DNA of 50,600 nucleotides. It comes from Bacteroidaceae bacterium. Lineage in GTDB: Bacteria > Bacteroidota > Bacteroidia > Bacteroidales > Bacteroidaceae. The notes beneath the pieces are model-generated. The model saw only the letters and a list, made by a program, of their open reading frames with translations, was not told the DNA's origin and searched no databases. The DNA lies in the NCBI GenBank assembly GCA_017462065.1, contig JAFTRV010000003.1, positions 1 to 50,600 of the forward strand, read 5' to 3'. A program made the position numbers and the translations under genes. Every line of letters begins with the position of its first letter. The stretch's first letter is position 1. Below, piece after piece: positions 24,713 to 34,203 of the stretch.

Positions 24713-26305
24713 ATGAATAAGATAAGTAAATGGTTTATTATACCGTCCGTAATCGTTACGGGGTTGGCTGTGGTTGCCTGCGCCGACTTCAATAACGACG
24801 ATGATGTGCCGGGAGAGTTCGCATATACAGTCCCTGAATTTGACATCGAGGCTCTTGACTCATGCGACTATGTTGCGGGCTCGTTCACTATTGACGCTCC
24901 TGGCAACTGGCGTGTCGAAAGTGACAAGATGTGGCTTACGCTCTCGCTTGATTCTGCCGGTGTATATGTCAGCGAGGAGAGAGGCGGCAAAGGCAATCAT
25001 ACAGTATATGTGAAGGTGACTAACGCTGCCCGCGAATTCGTTGATGCTACAGCCGATATAAAGTTGATAACAGACACAGAAGAGTTCGTTGTGATAACTG
25101 TTCTTCGTCCCGCAAAAGAGTATAAGCTGACGCTTATGTCGGCCGAAGGCGATGTCATCGACGATATAAAAATAGGATATAGCGGCGTTGAAAGCGTGCG
25201 TGTCGAGGCTAATTATAAATGTGCCGTCGTTGAATATCCAAACTGGCTGGAAGAGCCTGTGGTAAACAAAGGCTTGTATACCTTCAGCGTTGTTCGGGAT
25301 TCGATCCCGGTAGAGTGCCGTGGCAAGATTGTAGTGAGCGACATTACTATGAATGTGAAAAGGGAATTTGAAATCGCTTATGATGGAATGAACCCTAATA
25401 ATATATCTGTGAGCGGAGAACACGACCCCTGGTGGTGGAATGTCTCTGCCGATGGAAAGGTTTTCAAGAAACTCCCTCAAGAGGGTCTTAGCAGTACGGA
25501 GGAGGTTGTCGTGGAGAACAGCCTTAGCATGAACGTTGTATGCCGTAATTTTGACTATAGCCTCTTCTTTATTGAAGAGAACGATGAGCTGTATTCTCTT
25601 AAGACCGGCGACGACGCTTGGATTAAAGGCGCTTGCAATGAGGCGGAAAAGGGCGCAATCACAATAACCGTAGAGCCTAACGCTCTTGAAAAACCACGTA
25701 CAGGATACCTCTTTGCAGTTCCCGAGGCCATGTGCGATAGTTTTATGACTGTGACGCAAGAGACCACTTCTGTAGAGGTGATGGTCGAGACGTTCGTAAA
25801 CAATGTCATTGCCCACGTTACTCAAGAGGGTATAGTTGTTGAAGGCGGTGACGGCTCGGGTGGCGAGGGTTCCGTTATTGATGAAGAGGCATGTGTCGTT
25901 ACGGACAACGATGGCAATGTCTCGTACAGTGTCGTTGAACCCGACTTGGATGTGCATACATTCCTTTTTACCGAATTCTTCTCGGCAAGCGGAGAGATAG
26001 AAGAGGCTGTGGCGAACGACAAGAATGTCGTTACATGTGATATTGTACCGGGCAAGGCATACAGCATTAATACAAAGGTGACCGGCAACAATAGAAATTT
26101 CGAGTTGCTTGACTATGAAAGCGCTCCTACCTGGAAGGAGATAAGCGGCATCGAGAATTGGAACGCCTGCATGGTTAAGAAAGATGACGGCAATTGGTAC
26201 TTGGAATTTACTGTTCCGGAATCTTTCGATAAGACAGTTGTTGTGCGTATATCGAGCAAGAACAACATCAACATTAAGATTATCATAATGAGAATAAAAA
26301 AGTAA
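24713..26305 (+). CDS. BACON-like lipoprotein of SusCD locus
   Basis: This 530-residue predicted lipoprotein has a signal ending at VVAC near residue 23, followed by an acidic linker ADFNNDDDV that resembles Bacteroidetes surface-export signals. The N-terminal third contains a BACON-like repeat (FTIDAPGNWRVESDKMWLTL, then KVTNAAREFVDATADIKL). A similar beta-rich module follows, and a glycine/serine/aspartate-rich linker (VVEGGDGSGGEGS) lies near residue 380 before a last beta domain. DUF5003-type proteins occupy this slot in related loci, but I assign that name only tentatively. No catalytic motif is visible. It likely binds ligand or scaffolds the complex at the surface. Confidence 0.65.
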   Translation: MNKISKWFIIPSVIVTGLAVVACADFNNDDDVPGEFAYTVPEFDIEALDSCDYVAGSFTIDAPGNWRVESDKMWLTLSLDSAGVYVSEERGGKGNHTVYVKVTNAAREFVDATADIKLITDTEEFVVITVLRPAKEYKLTLMSAEGDVIDDIKIGYSGVESVRVEANYKCAVVEYPNWLEEPVVNKGLYTFSVVRDSIPVECRGKIVVSDITMNVKREFEIAYDGMNPNNISVSGEHDPWWWNVSADGKVFKKLPQEGLSSTEEVVVENSLSMNVVCRNFDYSLFFIEENDELYSLKTGDDAWIKGACNEAEKGAITITVEPNALEKPRTGYLFAVPEAMCDSFMTVTQETTSVEVMVETFVNNVIAHVTQEGIVVEGGDGSGGEGSVIDEEACVVTDNDGNVSYSVVEPDLDVHTFLFTEFFSASGEIEEAVANDKNVVTCDIVPGKAYSINTKVTGNNRNFELLDYESAPTWKEISGIENWNACMVKKDDGNWYLEFTVPESFDKTVVVRISSKNNINIKIIIMRIKK

Positions 26306-26315
26306 TAGGTTTGCC

Positions 26316-28970
26316 ATGAATAGGAATTTAATATATCTGTTTGCCGCGCTCATTCTTGCCTTTACAGGTTTTACGGGCTGTACCGACAACGGGGAAATTG
26401 TTAAGGGGCAGTATGGCTATGCGCAGTTCAAGCTGTATAAGAGCGCCTCTATGGGCAAGAATTATACAGCAGCGACTCGTGTTGTCGATAAGCTGGAGTA
26501 CCTTGCCGATGCCCATAAGCTCAAGGTGGTAATGAAGTATGGCGATAATACTATAACACAGACTTTGGTGTTGAATGCATACAATGCCGAGAATGCGGAG
26601 TATGGCTTGCGTAGTGACAAACTGCGTCTTTTGGCAGGCGAGTATGAAATAAAAGGCTTCACGTTGTATGACAAGCTCGACAATGTGCTCTTGTCGCGGG
26701 ATGTCACCGGTTGTGTCATGAATGTGGTTGCCGACGGCTTGACTGTGCAGTCTCTCGGCGTCGATGCCGTAGAGCGGGGCCTCGTGTCGTTCAAGCTCGT
26801 GAAAGAGTGGGGCAATGCGACAAGGGCTGCCGAAGGCGAGGAGTATCCTTTCAGCAATATAAAGGTCGTTGATATAACCGTTCAGGATGTCTTTACAAAA
26901 GAGCCGACCACTTTTAAGAAGATTAATGTTGAATATGTCGAGGATTTTGCCGAAGGCTCGGCCGACGAAGGACTGTATCCCGGCAAGAACAAAGAGATTT
27001 CTTACGCCTTGTGCGATACGGTTCTATGGCTCGAAGGCGGAACATACCGTGTGAGCAGTTGCGTTACGTACTCAGACAAAAAGGGAAAGACAAAGCTTGC
27101 CGAAGAGCTGAATATGACCCAAAATACATTTGTCGTAAAAGACAATGTATTGACCGAGGAGGTTGAGGTGCCTATAAATCTTTCTGAGACAGCGGAGTAT
27201 ATAAAGGACTATTTGGCATTGAAGGAGATTTGGGAAGCGCTTGACGGTCCTAACTGGAGCTATGCCGGCGATGTCGAGGCCGACGGTGCCAACTGGAACT
27301 TCAATAAGGAGGTTGATTTGTGGGGCGACCAGCCCGGCGTTCAGCTGCATGCCGACGGACGTGTGGCTACAATATCATTGGAGGGCTTCGGCCCGAAGGG
27401 CGTAGTGCCCGACGCTATCGGCCAGCTTAAGGAACTTGCGGTCTTTTATCTCGGCAGCCACTCCGACCTTTTAGGCGGTCATATCTTCGGGCGAGTATCT
27501 CCTAACATGACTACTGAAGAGAAGAGCGCTTTGAGATTGGACTATGCCGACAAGGTGCTGGAAAAGGATTTCCGTTTGGGGCTCTCCAAAATATGGCAGG
27601 AGACAATCGAGCTCGATGAAAAGGAGGCTCCTTTGAAGAAAGGCATATCGCTCAAGCATATCCAGTTCGGTGATATGACGAACGGAATTACGGGTATCTC
27701 TAAGGCTATAATGCACTGTACCAAGCTTGAGCAGTTCTTTATAGCTAACTGCCCGATAGAACATGATGATTTCTTCAGGGAGATAACGGACCCGAGGTAT
27801 GTCTGCGATACGCTCAGTTGGGCAAAAATGACAAACCTGCTCGACCTTGAGATATTCAACTGTCCTAAGCTCACTGCTTTGCCGTTGGATATGCTTACCG
27901 GCCTTCCCGAACTCCAAATGCTTAACGTGGCATGCTGCAAGGGAATCACGGGAGAACAGCTGAAAAAGGACTGGGAGGCTATTATCGATGGCAATTGCGG
28001 CGACAAGATTCAGGTGCTTTACATGGGCTTCAACAACCTTAAGGAGTTCCCCGAGCATGCGAAGCTGAGCAAAATGACAAAGCTTGGCATGATAGACTGT
28101 GCCAATAACCAGCTGGAGACGCTGCATCCGTTCGGAAAGAGCATAAACCTTGCGAAGGTGTACCTTGACTACAATAAGATAAAGAGCATTCCGGTGGCTG
28201 ACGACGGCCATTTCATCGGCTTCTCGCAGCTTGAAAGCTTTACGGCCTCGCATAACGAAATGGAAGAGTTCCCCGACATCTTCAATGCCAATTCGGCCTA
28301 TGTATGTCAGTCGATAGACTTCTCTTACAACAAAATAAAGGGCTTTGAGCATGGTGACAATGCAAGGGGAGTAAACGCTTCACAGGTAAACCTCTCGGAC
28401 AACTATCTTGAGACATTCCCTGCGGTGCTTTTCAAGAAAAACTCTCCTATGAACTACCTTGTTCTTGCCGGCAATGGAATGAAAGAGATACCCGAAGGCG
28501 CATTGAGCGGCAAGAAGGCATATCTTCTCGAGGCGCTCGACCTCAGCTACAACAAGCTGAGCAAGCTGCCCGACGACTTCTATGCCCGCACGTTGCCATA
28601 CCTTATGGGCCTTGACCTCAGCTATAACTGCTTCTCGGAATTTCCGACGAAGCCATTGAGCATAAACAGCCTTTCACGTCTTTTCGTGCGTTACCAGCGT
28701 GACGAGAACGGTAATCGTATTCTCAAAGAGTGGCCTACGGGAATATACTCTTGTCCGTCGTTGTCGTTCCTCTGTCTTGGAGGCAATGACTTGAGAAAAA
28801 TCGAAGACACGATATCGCCTTACATATACTATTTTGAGATTGCCGACAATCCGAACATCTCGATAGACCTGTCGGGCGTGTGCGATTATATCCGTGCAGG
28901 AATATATATGCTTATATATGACCGTACACAGGATATACGAGGATGCGACGCTATTAAACTTGAACGATAA
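26316..28970 (+). CDS. Leucine-rich-repeat surface lipoprotein (DUF4458-like)
   Basis: This 884-residue predicted lipoprotein has a lipobox FTGC near residue 22 followed by TDNGE, an acidic start like surface-export signals. Residues about 30-290 are beta-rich and resemble the DUF4458 N-terminal region. From about residue 500 to 850 there are leucine-rich repeats: LLDLEIFNCPKLTALPLDML, LGMIDCANNQLETL, KVYLDYNKIKSIP, ALDLSYNKLSKLP and LGLDLSYNCFSEFP are individual units. LRR arrays bind proteins or glycans, and in this setting probably present a ligand to SusCD or to the protease. No enzyme motif is seen. It starts 10 bases after the preceding gene. Confidence 0.75.
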   Translation: MNRNLIYLFAALILAFTGFTGCTDNGEIVKGQYGYAQFKLYKSASMGKNYTAATRVVDKLEYLADAHKLKVVMKYGDNTITQTLVLNAYNAENAEYGLRSDKLRLLAGEYEIKGFTLYDKLDNVLLSRDVTGCVMNVVADGLTVQSLGVDAVERGLVSFKLVKEWGNATRAAEGEEYPFSNIKVVDITVQDVFTKEPTTFKKINVEYVEDFAEGSADEGLYPGKNKEISYALCDTVLWLEGGTYRVSSCVTYSDKKGKTKLAEELNMTQNTFVVKDNVLTEEVEVPINLSETAEYIKDYLALKEIWEALDGPNWSYAGDVEADGANWNFNKEVDLWGDQPGVQLHADGRVATISLEGFGPKGVVPDAIGQLKELAVFYLGSHSDLLGGHIFGRVSPNMTTEEKSALRLDYADKVLEKDFRLGLSKIWQETIELDEKEAPLKKGISLKHIQFGDMTNGITGISKAIMHCTKLEQFFIANCPIEHDDFFREITDPRYVCDTLSWAKMTNLLDLEIFNCPKLTALPLDMLTGLPELQMLNVACCKGITGEQLKKDWEAIIDGNCGDKIQVLYMGFNNLKEFPEHAKLSKMTKLGMIDCANNQLETLHPFGKSINLAKVYLDYNKIKSIPVADDGHFIGFSQLESFTASHNEMEEFPDIFNANSAYVCQSIDFSYNKIKGFEHGDNARGVNASQVNLSDNYLETFPAVLFKKNSPMNYLVLAGNGMKEIPEGALSGKKAYLLEALDLSYNKLSKLPDDFYARTLPYLMGLDLSYNCFSEFPTKPLSINSLSRLFVRYQRDENGNRILKEWPTGIYSCPSLSFLCLGGNDLRKIEDTISPYIYYFEIADNPNISIDLSGVCDYIRAGIYMLIYDRTQDIRGCDAIKLER

Positions 28971-28987
28971 TCATAACAGAAACAGAT

Positions 28988-30697
28988 ATGGCAAAATATA
29001 TTCTAAAGATTACACTGTCGCTTGCAGTAGCTCTTTTGGCTGCCGCATGCACTGACGATGAAGGCAAGGTAGTCGGCTTTTCTGTAAACAATGACGAGTC
29101 GGTCATAACCTTTGACGCCGCAGGCGGCAAGAAGGTTGTCTTGGTAGAGACCGACGAGAGCTGGGTGGCTACAACAATGGAGCCGTGGATTACAATATCG
29201 CCGGCGAACGGCTTAGGCTCTGTCGCTTGCGAGATAATTGTCGATTCTTCTCTTACCAATGAGGTCCGCCCCGGAGCGATACGCTTTACTCCGGGTATAA
29301 GCCCTGCCAAGACATTGAAGGTCGAGCAGTTCGGCTTTGACAAGATGATATTGCCAAAGGACAGCGTACTGACAATCGAGTCTTCGGAAAAGCTTGACAA
29401 ACGCTACTTCGAGGCGGAGATTTCTTCGAACGTGCAGTTCAAGGTAGAGTGCGACTTCATGGGGAATGACGAGTGGCTCACTCCTGCGGCACCCGAATTC
29501 GAGCTTGACCGAGGCGCTCGTCCACGCACGATAAAGCTGCGTTTTGACTGGAAAATGAACACTGACACGCTTGAACGTGTGGCCGAAATAAAGTTCGTCC
29601 CGAAGAGTGCCGGCGACGTTCTCAAGAAAGAGGCAATATTGACCGTAAGGCAAAAGGCTGCCGTAAAAATAGAGGATAACCGTGCCGGTGACTCTATCGC
29701 TCTTGTTGTCATCAACGAGCGTTTGAACTGCTGGAGCGACGCTTGGGATACAAGCGAGAACATGCAGTACTGGAGCGGAGTGAAGTTGTGGGAGAAGACC
29801 GATACGGCATTGCCGTGCCCCGAGGCTGTAGGCCGTGTCCGTTCAGTGGAGTATTTCCTTATAGATACTAAGGAGAGCTTGCCTTCGGAATTCAAGTATT
29901 TGAAGTATCTTGAGTCCTTGTCCGTGTCAAGCAATATCAACACTATGTTGCTCGATATTGAACTTGGCACAGAAATCTGCGACTTGGAGTATCTGAAGAA
30001 TATCCGTCTGTTCTCGTACGGCCTTGTATCATTGCCGGCAGAGTTCGTGAAGCTCGGCAACTCGCTCGAGACGCTCGATTTGAGTGCTAATAACTTCACG
30101 GCGATACCCGAAATACTTACTCAGGAGAACTTCCCCAAATTGAAGTCGCTTAACTTCATAGGCTCAAGACGCTACACGACAAGCGATTTGCGTAAGGCCG
30201 ACAGCTATAAGGACAGAGGCGGTGTCGGACTGCACTTCAATACCGATACGGACAATACTCTGCGTAACCTCTTGTTGTGGGAGAATCTCGAGGAGCTTTC
30301 TCTGTCGAACTGTTACATCGAGGGCACAATCCCCGATTTCAAGGTCGGCGAGGATGGAGTAGTCACATACGAGCAGAAAGATGTCGATGCGTGGGGCGGC
30401 GACACGATACAGTATGTAGCCGACAACAAGATTCCTAAGATTTTGCCTAACTGCACAATGTTGAGGCTTAACCTGAATTTCTTTACAGGCAAGCTGCCCG
30501 ACTGGCTGCGTTATCACCCGCACTTGCTTGAATGGATGCCCGACCTCTTGATTTTCCATCAGCAGGAAAAGGGCTACAATTCCGAAGGCAAGGTAGTCGG
30601 CTTTGACAATGCCCCGTCTACGTTTGACTACTATTATGAAGCATTCCCGGCTTTAAGAGAGAAATTTGAGTTTAAGGATGAGATAACAAATGAATAA
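28988..30697 (+). CDS. BACON-domain plus LRR surface lipoprotein
   Basis: This 569-residue predicted lipoprotein has a lipobox LAAAC near residue 21 followed by TDDEGK, a good surface-export-like acidic stretch. A BACON domain follows (about 32-105), seen as VITFDAAGGKKVVLVETDE, the WITISP motif and RPGAIRFTPG, with a second beta domain to about 225. The C-terminal half has LRR units such as ETLDLSANNFTAIP and NLEELSLSNCYIEGTIP. It is a shorter partner to the preceding LRR protein. BACON domains are thought to bind mucin or carbohydrate. Its end overlaps the start of the protease gene by eight bases. Confidence 0.75.
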   Translation: MAKYILKITLSLAVALLAAACTDDEGKVVGFSVNNDESVITFDAAGGKKVVLVETDESWVATTMEPWITISPANGLGSVACEIIVDSSLTNEVRPGAIRFTPGISPAKTLKVEQFGFDKMILPKDSVLTIESSEKLDKRYFEAEISSNVQFKVECDFMGNDEWLTPAAPEFELDRGARPRTIKLRFDWKMNTDTLERVAEIKFVPKSAGDVLKKEAILTVRQKAAVKIEDNRAGDSIALVVINERLNCWSDAWDTSENMQYWSGVKLWEKTDTALPCPEAVGRVRSVEYFLIDTKESLPSEFKYLKYLESLSVSSNINTMLLDIELGTEICDLEYLKNIRLFSYGLVSLPAEFVKLGNSLETLDLSANNFTAIPEILTQENFPKLKSLNFIGSRRYTTSDLRKADSYKDRGGVGLHFNTDTDNTLRNLLLWENLEELSLSNCYIEGTIPDFKVGEDGVVTYEQKDVDAWGGDTIQYVADNKIPKILPNCTMLRLNLNFFTGKLPDWLRYHPHLLEWMPDLLIFHQQEKGYNSEGKVVGFDNAPSTFDYYYEAFPALREKFEFKDEITNE

Positions 30698-32726
30698 TAT
30701 GATAAAGAGACTTGTATATACGCTGTTTATAGCATTTGCCGCTCTGTCGTGTACCGACAATGTCGAAAACGGCAATACGTTGCAGGGCAGCCTGTCCGCA
30801 CCGTTCAATGATGATGCCGTTGAGGGAGAACTGCTCATTAAGTTCGCCCCTGAGATGACCGATATACTCGACACTCATTATTCTACCCGCTCTGCAGGCG
30901 GTATTGCGACCCGCTCCGGCATTCCGTCCACCGACGAGGTGCTGAGCATTCTCGGCGCATACAGCATCGAAAGGGTGTTCCCTATCGACCCCGAGGCCGA
31001 GGAGCGTACCCGTGAGGCCGGGCTTCATCTTTGGTACAAGGTGAGCTTTGACAAGGAGATTGATGTCAATGAGGCTAAGATGCAGTTGTCCAAGCTTGGA
31101 GAAATATCAAAGATGCAGTGCAACCGACGCATATACAGTGCGGGCAACGGCAAGAAGCCTGTGCTTGTAAGTGCCGAAGGAGTCAGAAATGCTGCTGCCG
31201 ATAATGCGGCATTGCCTTTCAACGACCCAGATTTGCACCTCCAGTGGGGTTACATAAACAAGGGCGGCTATAGCTTCGAGCAGGAGTGGGCCAAGAGCAT
31301 AAAGAACTGCGACGTGAACTGCGAGGAAGCATGGGCTCTCTGCACCGGCGACCCCTCAATCATTGTCGGTGTCATGGACGAGGGTGTAATGTGGGAGCAT
31401 CCCGACCTTGAGCCTAACATGTGGGTGAATGAGGATGAGGAGAACGGCTCCTATGAGGACAACGACAACAATGGTTTCAAAGGCGACCGCTATGGCTATA
31501 ATTTCGCATCGGACAGGGGCTACATATCATCTACCGGCTCAAATGACAGCGGTCACGGAACGCACGTGGCAGGAACAATCGCCGCCGTGAACAATAACGG
31601 TCTCGGAGTGTGCGGCATTGCCGGCGGAGACGCATCGAAAGGCGAGCCCGGTGTCAAGATAATGTCTTTGCAGATATTCGATGACAGCAGGGCCTCTACG
31701 GTCGCTCTCGAGGCCAAAGCGTTCAAATATGCGGCCGACAACGGCGCTGTCATCGTGCAGTGCAGCTGGGGCTATAACTCGGCATACTCAAATATAATTC
31801 AAGGTTTCACCCCGGGTCCTGCGAGCGAGAAGGAGTGGGAGACGCTCTATCCGCTTGAAAAGGAGGCTATCGACTATTTCATAGAGAACGCAGGTTCTCC
31901 TAACGGGGTCATCGACGGCGGCATTGTCGTCTTTGCCGCCGGTAACGAGTCCGCGGGCAAGCCCGCATATCCGGGAGCCTACTCCAAGTGCGTGTCGGTC
32001 AGCGCTATCGCTGCCGACTATACACCGGCTACTTATACCGACTACGGCGAAGAGGTCGATTTTACGGCTCCGGGCGGTGACGGCGACTACTATGGCGTTC
32101 CGGGAAGCTCTTACGAGAACGGGGGAATGATATATTCTACCCTTTCTTTCGAGGGAAAGGCGGGCTATGGCTTCTACGAGGGTACATCAATGTCTTGTCC
32201 TCACGTGTCTGGCGTGGTAGCGCTCGGCCTCTCTTATGCGGCGCAGCTCCGCCGTCATTTTACGGCCGAGGAGTTCATTGAGCTGATGTCACAAGAATCG
32301 ACCGACATCGAGGAGTATTTCGAGGGCGAGAAATTCTCTCACTATAACCACTCCTCTCCCGGTTCGTTCGCTACAAAGACCCCTCTGTCGCAGTACAAGG
32401 GAAAGATGGGCAAGCTCGTGAACGCAGGCAAGCTGCTGAAGGCTATTGAGACTGCCGGACGTGACATGAAGGTGCCTAATTTCTATGTTGCTCCTGAAAA
32501 GTCGGTAACGCTTGACCTTGCACGCTTCTTTGTCAATGGCGAAAACTTGGAATACAGCTATGAGATTTTGGACAATACAGTGGCGACAGCCGAAATGGAA
32601 GGTACGGTACTGACTGTGAACGGCAAGAGAGAGGGCTTTACGTCCTTGACAATAAAAGTCAATGGCGCGGAACATGTCGTTGAGGTTACTGTACGCAACG
32701 GCGCTAATAATAATGGCTGGCTGTAA
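30690..32726 (+). CDS. S8 (subtilisin-family) serine protease lipoprotein
   Basis: This 678-residue predicted surface lipoprotein protease has a lipobox ALSC near residue 20 followed by TDNVEN. An inhibitor-like propeptide region runs to about 180. The S8 catalytic domain (about 215-560) has Asp230 in VGVMDEGV, His289 in GHGTHVAGT and Ser500 in GTSMSCPHVSG, plus the oxyanion asparagine in AAGNESAG. All three triad residues are intact, so it should be active. A short beta domain with a KVNGAEHVVEVTV segment closes it. Overlap with the upstream gene and a one-base overlap with the next show co-transcription with SusCD. ATG 30699 is an alternative start. Its presence is the strongest hint that the locus handles proteins. 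Confidence 0.9.
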   Translation: MNNMIKRLVYTLFIAFAALSCTDNVENGNTLQGSLSAPFNDDAVEGELLIKFAPEMTDILDTHYSTRSAGGIATRSGIPSTDEVLSILGAYSIERVFPIDPEAEERTREAGLHLWYKVSFDKEIDVNEAKMQLSKLGEISKMQCNRRIYSAGNGKKPVLVSAEGVRNAAADNAALPFNDPDLHLQWGYINKGGYSFEQEWAKSIKNCDVNCEEAWALCTGDPSIIVGVMDEGVMWEHPDLEPNMWVNEDEENGSYEDNDNNGFKGDRYGYNFASDRGYISSTGSNDSGHGTHVAGTIAAVNNNGLGVCGIAGGDASKGEPGVKIMSLQIFDDSRASTVALEAKAFKYAADNGAVIVQCSWGYNSAYSNIIQGFTPGPASEKEWETLYPLEKEAIDYFIENAGSPNGVIDGGIVVFAAGNESAGKPAYPGAYSKCVSVSAIAADYTPATYTDYGEEVDFTAPGGDGDYYGVPGSSYENGGMIYSTLSFEGKAGYGFYEGTSMSCPHVSGVVALGLSYAAQLRRHFTAEEFIELMSQESTDIEEYFEGEKFSHYNHSSPGSFATKTPLSQYKGKMGKLVNAGKLLKAIETAGRDMKVPNFYVAPEKSVTLDLARFFVNGENLEYSYEILDNTVATAEMEGTVLTVNGKREGFTSLTIKVNGAEHVVEVTVRNGANNNGWL

Positions 32727-33523
32727 TGGCTGTTATGAAGAGGCGTATAGCTTTTATATCGTTGATTGCTCTCCTGTCCGCTCTGCCTGTCGCAGGGCAG
32801 GTCAGCAAACGGCTTTCACGTGAGGCTATCGACTCCTTGAAGAACAAAAGGCCGCTCGATGGCGGCAGCGGCTATCTGCTCTTTGATGAATATGCCCATG
32901 ACATGGGTACGATATACGAAAGCGATACGGTGCAGGCCGTTAGTTTCGCTTTTGAGAATGTGTCGAATGAGGTTGTTGAAATAACCGACATTGTTACAAA
33001 TTGCGGGTGCGCCTCCTCTTTTTGCAATAAAAAGAGACTCAGTCCCGGCGAGAAAGGCACGGTGACGGTAAAGTTCAATCCTCATAGCCGTTCGGGAACG
33101 GTAGACACGAACGCATTTGTATACACGTCGTTGTCAAGCGTGCATCCCGTAGCGAAGCTTACGCTCCTGGGAAATGTAATCGACAGGAACGAGTGGAGGC
33201 ACTTGCCGTGCATTATGGGAAGCCTGCGCCTTAAGAGCAAAGAGGCGTGCTTTGAACAGGTGAGAGGCGGCACGGCTCCGCAAGTGCGTATAGCTTGCGC
33301 CAATGTAGGCACGTCGCCTCTGCGTCTCTTTTCAAGAATGCTGCCCCCGTATGCGGCGTTCGTGACCGAGCCTGCGGAGCTCTCTCCCGGCGAGGAGGGC
33401 GACTTGGTAATAACGGTGAAAGGCAGTCTGTTGCCCGAGGACGGAGCGGACAGCTTTGAGATATTGGTGGAGGGCGTCGAAGGGCGAATCTCGGACCGCA
33501 TAATTAAAGTAAGACTAAAATAA
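32726..33523 (+). CDS. DUF1573 exported protein
   Basis: This 265-residue protein has a signal peptide ending near PVAGQ (residue 25) and no lipobox cysteine. Residues about 50-150 match DUF1573, an Ig-like, ASPM/SPD-2-related beta domain: YAHDMGTI, then AVSFAFENVSNEVVEI, then a TNCGCASSFC cysteine motif, then KGTVTVKFNP. A second similar beta domain fills the C-terminus. DUF1573 proteins are very common in Bacteroidetes and usually of unknown role. Its ATG overlaps the protease stop by one base, so it is translated with it. Confidence 0.82.
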   Translation: MAVMKRRIAFISLIALLSALPVAGQVSKRLSREAIDSLKNKRPLDGGSGYLLFDEYAHDMGTIYESDTVQAVSFAFENVSNEVVEITDIVTNCGCASSFCNKKRLSPGEKGTVTVKFNPHSRSGTVDTNAFVYTSLSSVHPVAKLTLLGNVIDRNEWRHLPCIMGSLRLKSKEACFEQVRGGTAPQVRIACANVGTSPLRLFSRMLPPYAAFVTEPAELSPGEEGDLVITVKGSLLPEDGADSFEILVEGVEGRISDRIIKVRLK

Positions 33524-33536
33524 AAAGAGTGAGCAT

Positions 33537-34001
33537 ATGAAAACTTTTTTAAAGACTTTTGCAATACTATTCGCAATATCGTTTCTTGGCAGTTGCAGCA
33601 ACGACGGCATAGATGATATTCTGCCAGAGAACTTAGAGGTCACTCCTAACAATATCGCAGGCGTCTGGAAGTTGATGGAGGTCAATGGAGCTGTTCTTCC
33701 GGCCGATGCGTACTGCTATGTGGAATACATACGCAAAGACAAGAAATTCGTAATGTATCAGAAGTTTGACAGTATGTATCCTCGTCGCATTACAGGCAGG
33801 TATTCTATCGAGAACGATGCGAAGAGGGGCTCTGTGCTTTCGGGCATTTATGATTTCGGCATGGGAGAGTGGAACAACAAATATATTGTCTCCGAGCTTC
33901 TTGAGAGTGACATGGTGCTTGTCTCCGAATCTCAGGACGAGGTCTGCAAATACATGCGTTGCAACGAGGTGCCTTCCGACATATTGGAGCAGGCAAAGTG
34001 A
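33537..34001 (+). CDS. Lipocalin-like lipoprotein
   Basis: This 154-residue predicted lipoprotein has a lipobox LGSC near residue 20 followed by SNDGIDD. The mature part has the small beta-barrel pattern of Bacteroidetes lipocalin-like proteins: an early IAGVWKLMEVNG segment, then YVEYIRKDKKFVMYQ and ITGRYSIEND strands. No ligand can be named. It is the last gene of the SusCD run, 13 bases after the DUF1573 gene. Confidence 0.65.
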   Translation: MKTFLKTFAILFAISFLGSCSNDGIDDILPENLEVTPNNIAGVWKLMEVNGAVLPADAYCYVEYIRKDKKFVMYQKFDSMYPRRITGRYSIENDAKRGSVLSGIYDFGMGEWNNKYIVSELLESDMVLVSESQDEVCKYMRCNEVPSDILEQAK

Positions 34002-34094
34002 CCGTTTTGCTCTAAAAACGCCATATTTATGCCTAATTAATGGGGTTTTAGATAAAAAAACATATTTTTTAAATTTGTTTTGAAACAAAAAGGC

Positions 34095-34102
34095 TATATT
34101 TG
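34095..34102 (+). promoter_or_regulatory. rho promoter -7 box
   Basis: TATATTTG matches TAnnTTTG perfectly. A TTTG at 34074-34077 lies 17 bases upstream as the -33 element. The leader is about 95 bases. Confidence 0.7.
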
Positions 34103-34115
34103 CATTATAATTAGT

Positions 34116-34131
34116 GCAGGGCTTTCCCTGC
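34116..34131 (+). promoter_or_regulatory. Hairpin at the 5' end of the rho leader
   Basis: GCAGGG (34116-34121) and CCCTGC (34126-34131) form a tight stem with the loop CTTT, immediately after the predicted transcription start. E. coli rho controls itself by leader attenuation; whether this hairpin does so, or only protects the 5' end, is inference. Confidence 0.5.
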
Positions 34132-34203
34132 CCGTTTCAATTCATAAAAATCAAACTTTTTTCTTTAGTAAACTTATTTCTCCTTTGAGATAAGATTATC
34201 TTT

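Noticed and set aside
24860-26389. 509-codon open frame on the minus strand
   Set aside because: It is the antisense shadow of the BACON-like lipoprotein gene, with no family motif.
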